Source of the DNA: Candidatus Sulfidibacterium hydrothermale
GTDB taxonomy: Bacteria > Bacteroidota > Bacteroidia > Bacteroidales > F082
DNA length: 64,000 bases
Direction: 5' to 3'
Assembly: GCF_020149915.1 (NCBI RefSeq)
Contig: NZ_CP083760.1
Span: 806,001 to 870,000 of the forward strand
The notes below the pieces were generated by a model that worked only from the letters and a program-made list of their open reading frames with translations, did no database searches and had not been told where the DNA came from. The position numbers and the translations under genes are program-made. This document shows, piece after piece, positions 16,473 to 27,100 of this stretch. Each line of letters opens with the position of its first letter. Position 1 is the first letter of the stretch.

Positions 16473-18320
16473 TTATTCGTTTAAAAGTGCCTCAAATTTT
16501 GTTTTCAGTTCTGACACCATGAAAGGCAGCCCCTGAACTTTGTTATATTGTTCGTATTTAAATTCGGGGTGTTTCATTCGTAAGTAATTCACAAATTGGC
16601 CCATGTTGTTTTCGCAAACCACGATTTTTTTGAACCCTGAAAATACTTCATGTACGTTTTTCGGCAAAGGCATAATGTGTTTAAACTGTGCCATGCTTAC
16701 CGATTTTCCTTCTTCTCTCATTTCTTCCACGGCAGTAAGCAGTACGCCGTAAGTGCTTCCCCAGCCTACGACAAGCAGGTCGCCTTTGTCGTCACCGTCG
16801 ATTTTCAACTCAGGGATATAATCCACAACGCGATCTACTTTAGCCTGACGCAGTTCGGTCATTTTTTGGTGGTTCAGCGGGTCGTGCGATACGTTTCCGG
16901 TGATGTCTTCTTTTTCAAGACCACCCAAACGGTGACGCAATCCCGGGGTTCCGGCGATGGCCCATTTGCGGGCTAACGTTTTAGGATCTCTTTTATAAGG
17001 TTTGTAATCAATGTCATTGGGTTCGGCAATCGGAGGATTGATTTCGGGTAAATCGGCTACCCGGGGAATTTTGAAAACTTCCGATCCGTTTCCGATGGAT
17101 CCGTCGGTGAGTAAAATTACCGGGGTCATGTGTTCCATGGCCAGTTTGGCTGCTTCGTAAGCCGAATAAAAAGCATCGGCAGCGCCGGTAGCAGCCATTA
17201 CAATGCAGGGAGCTTCTCCGTTACGTCCGTAAAGTGCCTGCATCAGATCAGATTGTTCTGATTTGGTTGGCAAACCGGTGGAAGGACCGCCACGCTGTAC
17301 GTCTACAATGACAATAGGCAGTTCGGTCATCACCGCCAAACCGATGGCTTCACTTTTCAGTGAAAGTCCGGGGCCGGAAGTGGTGGTTACGGCAAGTGCT
17401 CCGGCAAAACTGGCTCCGATAGTGGAAACCACACCGGCAATTTCATCTTCTGCCTGTTGTGTGATACAGGTAAATTGTTTGTGTTTTGACAATTCCTGTA
17501 AAATATCGGTAGCCGGCGTAATGGGATAAGAGCCGAGATAAATTTTTCTTCCGGAACGTTCAGAAGCGGCTAAAAATCCCCATGCGGTGGCCAGGTTACC
17601 GGTTACATTGCGGTACCGTCCTTTATGCAGGTTGGCTTTCTCAATGCGGAATGTATTTTTGAAAACTTCAAGTGTTTCGGCGTAGTGGTAACCGGCTTCG
17701 AGTACCCGTTTATTGGCTTCGACTACCAGCGGATTTTTTTTGAATTTATTTTCAAAAAAGGCAAATGTTTTTTTGTAGTCTCTGTTAAACAGGTAATAGA
17801 TGATGCCCAGCGCAAACATGTTTTTTGATTTGAGCACCGATTTATTATCCAGGTCCAGATCTTTTACGGCTTCTTTGGTGAGGGTATTAAGCGGAGCCTG
17901 CACTACCAGATGTCCGGTGAGTGTATTGTCTTCCAGCGGATTGCTTTCCCATCCGGCTTTGGCCAGATTTTTTTCGGTAAACTCTTCGCTGTTTACAATA
18001 ATAATAGCATCTTTTTTAACCCACCTGAGATTTGCTTTCAAGGATGCGGGATTCATGGCGACCAACACGTCGGCCAGGTCGCCGGTAGTGTAGATGTTTT
18101 TGTGTCCAAAATGAATTTGAAAACCAGAGACCCCTGAAACGGTTCCCTGTGGTGCCCTGATCTCGGACGGATAATCCGGAAAAGTGGCAAAGTCGTTACC
18201 TGCAAATGCTGTTGAATCGGAGAAGAGACTTCCGGTAAGCTGCATCCCGTCTCCGGAGTCACCGGCAAACCGTACTACTGCTTCTTCAATTTCAACGATT
18301 TTATCTTTTTTCGTTGTCAT
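16473..18320 (-). CDS. korA: 2-oxoacid:ferredoxin oxidoreductase, fused gamma-alpha subunit
   Basis: 615 residues joining the gamma domain (about 1-200, RFAGDSGDGMQLTGSLFS near the start) to the pyrimidine-binding alpha domain (GSYPITPATDILQELSKH, QAEDEIAGVVSTIGASFAG, TTSGPGLSLKSEAIGLAV) and the C-terminal transketolase-like domain. The fusion is usual in Bacteroidota and Actinobacteria. Forms the catalytic complex with KorB, encoded 4 bases downstream. Expressed from a TATTTTTG box upstream. Confidence 0.93.
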   Translation of the reverse strand: MTTKKDKIVEIEEAVVRFAGDSGDGMQLTGSLFSDSTAFAGNDFATFPDYPSEIRAPQGTVSGVSGFQIHFGHKNIYTTGDLADVLVAMNPASLKANLRWVKKDAIIIVNSEEFTEKNLAKAGWESNPLEDNTLTGHLVVQAPLNTLTKEAVKDLDLDNKSVLKSKNMFALGIIYYLFNRDYKKTFAFFENKFKKNPLVVEANKRVLEAGYHYAETLEVFKNTFRIEKANLHKGRYRNVTGNLATAWGFLAASERSGRKIYLGSYPITPATDILQELSKHKQFTCITQQAEDEIAGVVSTIGASFAGALAVTTTSGPGLSLKSEAIGLAVMTELPIVIVDVQRGGPSTGLPTKSEQSDLMQALYGRNGEAPCIVMAATGAADAFYSAYEAAKLAMEHMTPVILLTDGSIGNGSEVFKIPRVADLPEINPPIAEPNDIDYKPYKRDPKTLARKWAIAGTPGLRHRLGGLEKEDITGNVSHDPLNHQKMTELRQAKVDRVVDYIPELKIDGDDKGDLLVVGWGSTYGVLLTAVEEMREEGKSVSMAQFKHIMPLPKNVHEVFSGFKKIVVCENNMGQFVNYLRMKHPEFKYEQYNKVQGLPFMVSELKTKFEALLNE

Positions 18321-18344
18321 AAAAATACTGTTTAATGATTAGGG

Positions 18345-18352
18345 CAAAAATA
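18345..18352 (-). promoter_or_regulatory. -7 promoter box of korAB
   Basis: TATTTTTG on the minus strand, about 25 bases before the korA ATG. No clear -33 partner was found. Confidence 0.5.
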
Positions 18353-18578
18353 AATCAATTCTTTACCCACGCATGAATTATTCGGTTTTTTTTTCAATCG
18401 TTTGAAATTTTTTATTCACCATGGGGTGTTAATTTTAATTTATTGATATACAGTTTGTAATAAGAAAATATTGTGAAGAAAAAACAGGCTTTTTTTGTTA
18501 ATTATAAACAGTCTAAATTTTAAATGTTGGGTTTCTCTCCTAATTTAGATTTACTAAAAATTGATTTTTTTTGGGGTT

Positions 18579-18612
18579 TTTGCCATTTGTTTTGTCTTTC
18601 GTTCTATATTTG
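18579..18612 (+). promoter_or_regulatory. Promoter of the ferredoxin gene
   Basis: TATATTTG at 18605-18612 is an exact -7 box; TTTG at 18579-18582 lies 22 bases upstream as a possible -33 element. The region between korA and this point is strongly AT-rich. Confidence 0.6.
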
Positions 18613-18646
18613 CACCAGATATTTAACCTTAAAAAAGAATTGAGTT

Positions 18647-18817
18647 ATGGCATACAAAATTGATCCTGATTTATGTACGGCATGTGGTTCATGTATCGAT
18701 GAATGCCCGGTAGAAGCAATTTCTGAAGGGGATGTTTACGTTATTGATCCTGATTTGTGTACTGACTGCGGTGCTTGTGCTGATGTTTGTCCTGTTGAGG
18801 CCATTCATCCCGAATAA
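18647..18817 (+). CDS. 2[4Fe-4S] ferredoxin
   Basis: 56-residue clostridial-type ferredoxin with two C-x2-C-x2-C-x3-CP clusters: CTACGSCIDECP and CTDCGACADVCP, each followed by VEAI, the two halves being clear internal duplicates (IDPDLC repeated). The small soluble electron carrier is the natural acceptor for the divergently encoded KorAB complex. Own promoter and own terminator, so it is monocistronic and probably abundantly expressed. Confidence 0.96.
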   Translation: MAYKIDPDLCTACGSCIDECPVEAISEGDVYVIDPDLCTDCGACADVCPVEAIHPE

Positions 18818-18836
18818 ATCGTAAAAAAGACTTAAT

Positions 18837-18870
18837 AAACCCTGGCCTTGTGTGGTCAGGGTTTTTTTTT
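18837..18870 (+). terminator. Intrinsic terminator of the ferredoxin gene
   Basis: AAACCCTGGCC-TTGTGT-GGTCAGGGTTT, 11 base pairs including one G-U, followed by a T-run. Confidence 0.9.
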
Positions 18871-19060
18871 GCCGTTGATTGCCGGTTTTGTTTTCTGTAT
18901 GTTTTAGCGGATAAAGCGAAAAACCCGCCAGAAATGAAGAATAAAGGGGTTTCTGTGTTTTTTTTCTTTGTTTTTGGCTTTGTTGTTGACCGGATAAAGT
19001 AAATTTCCGGAAGGGGTTTGCTTTTCAAAATGCTTCCTTATTTTTTATGATAATTTTTGA

Positions 19061-19231
19061 GGCAGCGGTTGAAGTGGCAGCCTGCCGGAAGGATGCCGGT
19101 GTGGAGTAGCCTGGCGGGAGCGACCTTGTGAAGCTACCCGGCAGGCGTGACGGAACACGGCATACAAGCCGGCAGCTATAACGGAAAACGCGTTCGCCTG
19201 AATGACGCAGTCAGACAGGCGGGCCGCCCAG
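19061..19231 (-). repeat. GC-rich dispersed intergenic repeat (family A, divergent, inverted copy)
   Basis: Begins GGCAGCGGTTGAAGTGGCAGC and ends GGGCCGCCCAG; read on the minus strand it has the head-tail order of the copy at 3029-3188 (tail GCTGCCACTGCCATCGCTGCC there). The middle is unrelated, with its own hairpin GTAGCCTGGCGGG...GCTACCCGGCAGG. Low similarity, so membership in the family is tentative. The remaining intergenic bases (18871-19060, 19232-19337) hold nothing recognised. Confidence 0.4.
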
Positions 19232-19337
19232 AAAACCGGAAGAGATTATTTTTGTGGTGGTTGCGAGTAAATATTTCTTATTTTTGGTTTTTTAAACCGG
19301 ATGTTTTTTTCCATCATCTATTGGATTATTTGTTTTT

Positions 19338-21518
19338 ATGGTAACCAGAAAAAAAGGTGTGGTACTAGCCTTGACAGGGGTTTTTATGTTTTTGTCGGTA
19401 TGGTGTAAGGCTGTACCGCAAAAAAATGATTTGGCTATGGAAAAGGACAATTCGGCGTCTTTCTTTGACAGCGTGGGGAAGTCGTTTCTTCATCAGGGGA
19501 ATTATGAACAGGCTATTCGCGTTTTTCAAAAAGCGTATGTGTTGAAAAAAGCAGAGGGCGATTCTTTGGGAATGGTTTCTTCGTATGAGAATTTGAGTTA
19601 TGCTTATCATCTGCTCAGGCGATATAAAAAAGCAATTTACTATCAGATGAAAGCATCGGAGTTGAAAAACGAGGCCATCAATCCGTATTTTCAAAAAGTG
19701 AGGGCGTTGTTTCCCAAAGCGAATGACAGCCTGAATTTAACGCGTTTGTACTATCGTTTCGGGCAATTTTTGTCGCGCGAGGGAAAACAAAAACAAGGAT
19801 TGGTTTATTTCCGGGAGGCTTTACGGCTGGCCGAATTGATGCATTATGATAAGGCAATTGCCACCATTTCGAATGATTTGGCCGGTGAATATTGGGATTT
19901 GGGTGAGAAACGACTCTCAACACAATATTATAAGGTGTCGCTGGCAGCAGCTAAACGTTTGAATGACAGTAACCGGATTGCCGGAGTTTACCTGAACCTT
20001 GGAGATAATTACCGGGATCAGGGAGATCTGGAAGCCGGAATGAATGAACTTTTGAAAGCGTTGAAAATTAAAGAAGCCATTGCAGATTCATCTCATCTGA
20101 GTTTTTATTACATCAAAGCAGCAGAAATAGCCAAAGATGCACTTAACTGGGATAAGTGGGAACTGTATATCCGAAAAGCATATTCTGTAAAAGATTTAGA
20201 CCATTGTGCCACACCGATGGAAAAGGCCATTATTTATGAAAATCTGGGGGCTATTGCAGCTTATCACGGGCGGGTTGATCAGGCTTTCGGCTATTATGAT
20301 ACTTTAATGGACATCAGCCGGAAGATAAATTATATCAACGGGATAAAAGTGGCTTTAAACCGTCGTGCGGAGCTGTATAAACAAATGGGCAAGCCCCAAA
20401 AAGCATTGCTGTTGTTACAGGCTGCAGACAAGTATTTGACGGAAAACCCGTATTATCGGGTGAGCGGAAACAACTCAAAAGCGGAGCTGTACATGGAAAC
20501 CGGAAAGTATTCCAAAGCATTGAAACTTTTAGAAGAAAATATAGTTAGTCCGTATCTTCCCAATTATGCTTCGCAAAAACTGGAAACGCTGCAGCTATTA
20601 TATAAGGTGAATGCGAAACTTTCGCGGTATCAGGAGGCTTTACGTTGGAGTGATTCGTTACGTATTTTTGAAGACCGTTTGCGCGATCAGGATGTGCGGA
20701 AGAAGATCGCCGAGCTGGAAACCAAATACGAATCGGAGAAGAACCTGCGCCTGATCGGAATGCTAAAAGCAAAAAATGAGATTTATTATCAGCGAATCCG
20801 GTTTGGTATTTTGTTGATATTCGGGCTGGTCATGGTGATTGCCTTTGTGGTGATTCTGGCGCGGACAGCCCGGTTAAAGGCTGAATTCAGAGAAAATATG
20901 TTGCGGCAGCAGTTGTTGCGGTCGCAAATGAATCCGCATTTTATTTTTAATGCCCTTGCTTCGATACAAGAGCTAATACGCAAAGGAAAAACAAAAGAAG
21001 CCTCTTTTTACCTGAATAAATTTGCGTCTATTGCCCGGCTTGTGTTGGAGTATTCACGCGAGGAAAGTATTCCGCTTGAAAAAGAACTGGATGTATTGCA
21101 AAGCTATATTGAACTGGAGAAATTGCGGTCGGGAAATCATTTCGATTATCAGATTCATTTTTCGGATGATCTTGAGACGGAATTTATCCGTATTCCGCCG
21201 ATGGCCATACAGCCTTTTGTGGAAAATGCCATTAAACACGGGTTGAGAGAGAAAGAAGAAAAAGGGTTGTTGCAGTTGTCGTTTGAAGATTTGGGTGACC
21301 AGCTGAAAGTAATGATTGAAGATAACGGAATCGGGTTGAAACAGTCGCGTAAGCAAGCCCGGCGCTATCACCGTTCTATGGCCATGGAAATTTTTGAGAA
21401 AAGAAGGGCTTTAATGCAAAAACGGTATAAAAAGAAATTAGTTATCCGGTTTGAAGACCTGAAAGAAAAAGATGGAAGACCCGGAACACGTGTAATTATT
21501 CATTTACCTGTTTTATAG
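19338..21518 (+). CDS. TPR-containing sensor histidine kinase (LytS/HPK7-8 type)
   Basis: 726 residues. N-terminal signal-anchor (about 10-28), a TPR superhelix (about 35-450; e.g. QGNYEQAIRVFQKAY, GMVSSYENLSYAYHLL), a transmembrane helix (about 483-505, IRFGILLIFGLVMVIAFVVIL), then a His_kinase domain with LRSQMNPHFIFNALASIQEL, phospho-acceptor His at about 534, PPMAIQPFVENAIKHGL (N box) and DNGIGL (G box). This architecture partners with LytTR regulators, and the regulator gene starts 6 bases later. The periplasmic TPR domain probably senses an envelope signal. Confidence 0.92.
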   Translation: MVTRKKGVVLALTGVFMFLSVWCKAVPQKNDLAMEKDNSASFFDSVGKSFLHQGNYEQAIRVFQKAYVLKKAEGDSLGMVSSYENLSYAYHLLRRYKKAIYYQMKASELKNEAINPYFQKVRALFPKANDSLNLTRLYYRFGQFLSREGKQKQGLVYFREALRLAELMHYDKAIATISNDLAGEYWDLGEKRLSTQYYKVSLAAAKRLNDSNRIAGVYLNLGDNYRDQGDLEAGMNELLKALKIKEAIADSSHLSFYYIKAAEIAKDALNWDKWELYIRKAYSVKDLDHCATPMEKAIIYENLGAIAAYHGRVDQAFGYYDTLMDISRKINYINGIKVALNRRAELYKQMGKPQKALLLLQAADKYLTENPYYRVSGNNSKAELYMETGKYSKALKLLEENIVSPYLPNYASQKLETLQLLYKVNAKLSRYQEALRWSDSLRIFEDRLRDQDVRKKIAELETKYESEKNLRLIGMLKAKNEIYYQRIRFGILLIFGLVMVIAFVVILARTARLKAEFRENMLRQQLLRSQMNPHFIFNALASIQELIRKGKTKEASFYLNKFASIARLVLEYSREESIPLEKELDVLQSYIELEKLRSGNHFDYQIHFSDDLETEFIRIPPMAIQPFVENAIKHGLREKEEKGLLQLSFEDLGDQLKVMIEDNGIGLKQSRKQARRYHRSMAMEIFEKRRALMQKRYKKKLVIRFEDLKEKDGRPGTRVIIHLPVL

Positions 21519-21523
21519 TATTT

Positions 21524-22276
21524 ATGGATATACGAGCTGTGATTGTGGACGATGATCCTGCCAACCGAAAGTTGAACAGAGAATTGCTGGAAGAATACTT
21601 TCCTGAAGTACAGGTAGTGGCCGAAGCCGATTCGGTGGATACGGCTGTGGATGTGCTTCGTAAGCATAATCCGGATTTGCTTCTGCTTGATATTGAAATT
21701 AAAGGGGGGAGCGGATTTCAGGTATTGCAGCAGTTGAAGCCTTACCGGTTTAAAGTTGTTTTTATAACAGCTTTTGATCATTTTGCCATCCGGGCTTTTA
21801 AATTTAGTGCGGTGGATTATATTTTAAAGCCGGTTAACGAAACCGAATTTCAACAGGCTATTCAAAATGCATTACAATCGTTAATGGTTTATTCTGACTA
21901 TCAGAAACAAAACGAATATCTTCTTGATTATTATAAAAAAGAAACCCAACAAGGAAAGATTGTTTTGCGAACCAGTGATGCGTTACATGTGGTTGATTTT
22001 TCCGAAATCATTTATTGCCGGAGTGATAATACTTACACGACTTTTTATTTACTGTCGGGTGAAGAAATCGTGGTGTCAAAAAGTCTGAAAGAGTATGTTT
22101 CTCTTTTGGAAGAGTATGGCTTTTTTCGCCCTCATCAATCGTACTTGGTGAATATGAATTATGTAAAAAAGGTGGATAAAACGGATGGCGGATTTGTGGT
22201 GATGAAGAATGGAAAAGAGATTCCGGTTTCGTTGCGTCAAAAGAAAAAAATCATAGAGTTATTGGAAAAACTCTGA
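21524..22276 (+). CDS. LytTR-family response regulator
   Basis: 250 residues: receiver domain with acidic pair VIVDDDPANRK, phospho-acceptor Asp56 in PDLLLLDIEI, conserved Thr/Lys in VVFITAFDHF and DYILKPVNE; LytTR DNA-binding domain in about 145-248 (IVLRTSDALHVVDFSEIIYC, RPHQSYLVNMNYVKKVDK). Paired with the kinase upstream; the likely targets are the surface-protein genes immediately downstream, by position only. LytTR regulators bind paired direct repeats, which I could not identify in the 138 bases before the OmpA gene. Confidence 0.93.
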   Translation: MDIRAVIVDDDPANRKLNRELLEEYFPEVQVVAEADSVDTAVDVLRKHNPDLLLLDIEIKGGSGFQVLQQLKPYRFKVVFITAFDHFAIRAFKFSAVDYILKPVNETEFQQAIQNALQSLMVYSDYQKQNEYLLDYYKKETQQGKIVLRTSDALHVVDFSEIIYCRSDNTYTTFYLLSGEEIVVSKSLKEYVSLLEEYGFFRPHQSYLVNMNYVKKVDKTDGGFVVMKNGKEIPVSLRQKKKIIELLEKL

Positions 22277-22414
22277 ATCCTTCCTGAACGTTTTCGTGTT
22301 AATCTGTTGCGAATTCAAACCGGATTCCGGCGAATTCAAATCTCGTGAGTGAAAACAAAAGGGGCAGACTACTTTTACCCTGAAAAAGTATAACCCTTTA
22401 ATCCTTTTTTTCTC

Positions 22415-24124
22415 ATGAACAGTAAATTTCTCCTTTCGATGATTACGGCTTTATTATTGGCCGGCCAAAGTTTTTTGTTGCAGGCGCAAACCATTAAAGT
22501 CCCTGTAAAAGAAAAAGTAATAAATGAGACAAATTCCAGAGCCAATAAAAATGTGGATAAAGCCATAGATAAAAGCTTTGATAAAATAGAAAAAGGTATT
22601 GGCGGGCTTTTTAAAAAGAAAAAGAAAAAAGGTAAAAATAACCACTCGGAAATTTCAACAGCCTCTGCCGCAACTTCAGGCGGTCATTCGGCAAGTTCTA
22701 CGGTGGCTAATAGCACAAATCCACGGTTTCAGGGATTGAATGGGAATGCTATTGCCAATCTTAATAATGAAATCGTAAACCGGCCTGTTTATTTGACAAA
22801 CCATAGTGGCGTTGTGGCCGGAAAAGGCAGTGTGTTCATTTACAAAACATCCGAAGGGAATTATGGTAAATTGGAGATTATCGATATTGATAAAAATGAC
22901 AATTACAAAACAACTTTTCGGTATGTTACCTACGCCAATGATGGAAGTATAGTAAGTCAGTCGGATCATTTTTCTATCAGAGGCACCTATACCTGCGATC
23001 TGGATAACGGAACCGAAGAAGGAACGCCTGAAAAAGCAGCTGATTTTCAGCTCGGCAGAGAAGATAATATGAATACCCGCTTCGATAGTTACAATGGAGC
23101 AGCCATCGCTTTGTATAAAGGTAACGGAAATGGCACCGCAGGAACTAAAGGGCCTGATGTAAAGTGGGCAAAATATGATTTTGTTCCGGGACAAACGGTC
23201 ATTTTTGAAGACGGTCCGGCAAAAGATGAAGAAAACGGCGAGTTTCCCAGCCGGTGGGATTTGTATAAAGGCAGTGCCGAGATTGGTGAAGTGAACGGCG
23301 AAATTGTGATTATGTTTTTAACTGGCGGTACTTATATCGTCCCTTACCTGAAAAATTCAAAGGAAGATTATTTGCCCGACGTATTCACATTGGAAATGGA
23401 TGTTTGGTTCAGTAAAAGCCATACTACGGCCAACCGGGTTTGGGTGTATCTTGGTGACAGAAAAAACCAGGGAAACGGGAGTAGTTCCAATACCAATTTA
23501 ATTATTATGCCGCACAGCCTTGGTTTTCAGAATTCTGAGAAATACTATCCGGGTACCGAAAATATCGGATGGTCGGTAGAACAAACGGGCTCCTGGCGTC
23601 ATATTGCCATTGCTTATACCAAAGGGAAATTTAAAGCCTACATGAACGATACGCGTCTGATCAATGTGCCGCACCTGGAAGTGAATCCTACCGGAATTAC
23701 TATTGAATCGGGAAATGATGACATCTTTATTAAAAATATCCGGATTGCCAAAGGGGGTGTAAAATATTACGACCGGGTGCTGTCTGATGGAAAAATCGTG
23801 GAAAATGGCATCCGGTTCGATGTAAACAAAGCTACCCTGAAACCCGAAAGTATGGGGCCGATCAACAAGATCTATAAGCTGATGGTCAAATATCCCGATT
23901 TGAGATTTAGTGTGGAAGGCCATACCGACAGCGACGGTGATGCGGCTTTGAATCAAACCCTTTCCGAAAAACGTGCCAAAACGGTGATGGACAAGCTCGT
24001 TGCCATGGGCATTTCTTCTGACCGGTTGAAATCAAAAGGCTGGGGCGAAAGCAAACCGATTGATAACAATGCTACCCCCGAAGGAAAAGCCAATAATCGC
24101 CGGGTAGAATTTGTGAAATTTTAA
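22415..24124 (+). CDS. OmpA-family outer-membrane/peptidoglycan-binding protein
   Basis: 569 residues. Signal peptide (about 1-27, LLSMITALLLAGQSFLLQAQ). A lysine-rich stretch (KKKKKKGKNN, about 69-78), a central beta-rich region that looks like a concanavalin-type/LamG-like fold (LEMDVWFSKSH ... WRHIAIAYTKGKFKAYMNDT), and a C-terminal OmpA domain (about 465-569: GIRFDVNKATLKPESMGPI, VEGHTDSDGDAALNQTLSEKRA, GWGESKPIDNNATPEGKANNRRVEF) that binds peptidoglycan. No N-terminal porin barrel is seen, so this is a periplasmic or outer-membrane-anchored structural protein. Confidence 0.85.
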   Translation: MNSKFLLSMITALLLAGQSFLLQAQTIKVPVKEKVINETNSRANKNVDKAIDKSFDKIEKGIGGLFKKKKKKGKNNHSEISTASAATSGGHSASSTVANSTNPRFQGLNGNAIANLNNEIVNRPVYLTNHSGVVAGKGSVFIYKTSEGNYGKLEIIDIDKNDNYKTTFRYVTYANDGSIVSQSDHFSIRGTYTCDLDNGTEEGTPEKAADFQLGREDNMNTRFDSYNGAAIALYKGNGNGTAGTKGPDVKWAKYDFVPGQTVIFEDGPAKDEENGEFPSRWDLYKGSAEIGEVNGEIVIMFLTGGTYIVPYLKNSKEDYLPDVFTLEMDVWFSKSHTTANRVWVYLGDRKNQGNGSSSNTNLIIMPHSLGFQNSEKYYPGTENIGWSVEQTGSWRHIAIAYTKGKFKAYMNDTRLINVPHLEVNPTGITIESGNDDIFIKNIRIAKGGVKYYDRVLSDGKIVENGIRFDVNKATLKPESMGPINKIYKLMVKYPDLRFSVEGHTDSDGDAALNQTLSEKRAKTVMDKLVAMGISSDRLKSKGWGESKPIDNNATPEGKANNRRVEFVKF

Positions 24125-24177
24125 AAGATGATAAAAAATTAAAACGAATAAAATACTAACCTTTAAAATTTAATAAT

Positions 24178-27100
24178 ATGAGAAAGTTTTACTTTTTTGC
24201 TAGCCTGTTTATGGGGCTTCTTGTGTTTACCGGACAAAACCTGTTTGCTCAGTCTGTGACGGGTATTTCATTGGATAAACATACGTTAAATCTTGGCCTT
24301 TGGGATTCTGAGCAGTTGACGGCAACCATTACACCGTCTGATGCTGCCAATAAGAATGTGATTTGGACAACTTCCAATTCAAAAGTAGCCGATGTGGACA
24401 ATTCGGGTTATGTTAGTGCCAATCATGATGGTACTGCCTGGATTAAAGTGACTACTGAAGATGGCGGATTTTCTGATAGCTGCCTGGTTACTTGTACGGT
24501 GAACGATGCTGCGAATATTATTACTTTTTCTTTTGCCGGAGAAAGTCACGAAGCTTCGATTTTCGATCAAACCCATAAAGTTATCGGATATGTACCTTAT
24601 GGAACCGATGCTTCGAATTTGACTGTTTCCGGTTATGAAATTTCTCCGGGTGCTTCCATATCTCCATTGCCGGAAACGGTTTCTGATTTTAGCGATACGG
24701 TTTCTTTTGTAGTTACTGCTCCGGATGGAAAAACACAAAAAACATGGAAAGTTTTTCCTGAGGTAATGCCTGACCTGAGTGGTGCACAAGAAGTAAAACT
24801 TACTTTTTCAACGGCTCCTCAGGGATGGATTGATGATACGGTTTCGTGGGTAGAAGCCGGGATTCATTTTCATATTGGATATCCTGATTCTACGGATACC
24901 AGTTGGCCGCCTTCAGCCGAAATCGGGGTTGATTACGATTCTCAGGAAATGGGTGTTTCTCTTTTTCCAGGTACTTTTCAGTTTTATCTTGAGGATACTT
25001 CCAAAGTAATTGTTGCGGCCTCGATGGATATTTTTGAGAATTGTGGCGATGGGTGTTCTTATGCTTTTTTTGAAGGGGGTAATGCATCCGGAAAGTTTTT
25101 TATCGATCCGATGACAAGTGCGTATTACTTTTTTAATTTGACACAGATCAAAGCCTTTCGTGGTGAACTCCGTTCTCTCGAAGGTTCTTTTTCCGGAATT
25201 ACTTTTTGGATTGCCAACAAAGATGGTTCGGTAAATTATCCGCCGGTAGCCAATGCCGGTGATGACCAAACGGTTTTTTCCGGAGATACGGTTCTTCTTA
25301 ATGGTTCGGCTTCTTTTGATCCTGAACAAAAACCTTTGACTTACTCCTGGCATGCACCGGAAGGAATTAGCCTGGATGACAGTACGCTGATGCAGCCATC
25401 TTTTGTGGCGCCCAAGATCGCTGATACCCTTCGGCTTACTTTTGTTCTCTCCGTTTCAGACGGGACTCAGTCTGCAGAAGACAGTGTGGTGATTACGGTA
25501 GTTTCATCAAATCATCCGCCGGTGGCTGATGCCGGACCAGACCAGACGGTTTATGATAATGATTCAGTTTATCTTGACGGTACCGGTTCGTATGATGCTG
25601 ATGGTGACTCATTGCGTTATCTTTGGCTGGCACCTGGCGGGATTCATCTGACAGATTCGACAAGCCCGACGCCTGCTTTTAAAGTGCCTGATGTGCAACA
25701 AACCACGGTATTTTCCTTTGCTCTTATTGTTAATGATGGTTTGGTCAATTCATTACGTGATACTGTTTTTATTACTGTGAAGCATGAAAACCAGCGTCCT
25801 GTAGCTTGGTTTGATTTTGACTCGGCATTTGTTCACGAAGGCGATACGGCTTATCTCGACGGACATTATTCCTATGATCCTGATGGCGATTCTTTGCGTT
25901 TCCATTGGTGGACTGATCCGGGATCCGGAATTAACTTTTTCGATTCCACAGCCATGGATGTTCGTTGCGGAACACCTATGGTAACGCATGATACTGTTTT
26001 TCGCGTTTATCTTAAGGTGGATGACGGGCAGCTGATGTCTGAGCCGGATACCCTTTATTTGAAAGTGATGGATATGAATACAGTACCAGTGGCTGTACTG
26101 AAAAAACATAAACAATATGTTTACGATGGTGACACCGTTTATCTTGACGGAACTAGCTCATATGATGCTGATGGTGATTCACTGAGATATAAATGGACTG
26201 CCCCAAAAGATATCTGGCTATCCGATTCGGGTGCTACTGCATGGTTTGTGGCTCCGGTAGTACAAAAATTAGAAACTTATTATATTTCACTTGTGGTGAA
26301 TGATGGAGAATCAGATTCCCCGCCGGATTTCGATACTATTGTGGTAATGCATAAAAACCATCCGCCGGTAGCCGAATCAGGATATCCCATTGAAATGTTT
26401 GAGGGTGATTCAGCCTACTTATATGGTTCTTTATCTTTTGATATCGATGGTGATAGTCTCTCTTATTCGTGGAGTGTACCGACCGGATTCTGGATACAGG
26501 ATTCCACACAACCTGACAGTCGGTTTTCTGCTCCGCAGGTGCGCCAGGATACTACTTTTGATTTGATATTGAAGGTGTTTGATGGCCAGGTTTGGTCAGA
26601 ACCCGATACTTGTCGTGTAAAAGTAAAAAATAAAAACCGTGCACCGGTTGCGGCCATCGTTTCCACTTCACCCATTTTTTACGGTGTTACAATGAACGAA
26701 GGCGATACTTTATGGATTGATGGAAGCCCGTCGTATGATCCGGACGGTGATTCCATTACTTATGACTGGGCGTTGCCGAAAGACTTCCGTTTTTATCATA
26801 CCGATTCGGTAAAAGTGATGATCATTGCCGGTGAAGTGGCCAAAACCACTTCTTTTGATGCGGCACTGTTTGTTAGTGACGGAGTATTACGCAGCAGCAA
26901 AGACTTTATTATTCAGGTGCTGAATGTGAACAAAGCACCTTATGCCCGGGCAGGAAAATCATTTTCTACCCTTTCCGGACAACTTACCGAGCTGGATGCT
27001 TCCGGCTCCTACGATCCGGATGGTGATTCGGTGCTGCTGACCTGGTTCCCGCCAAAGGGTATTTCGCTGGACGATATTCATGCCGTAAGTCCTGTATTCC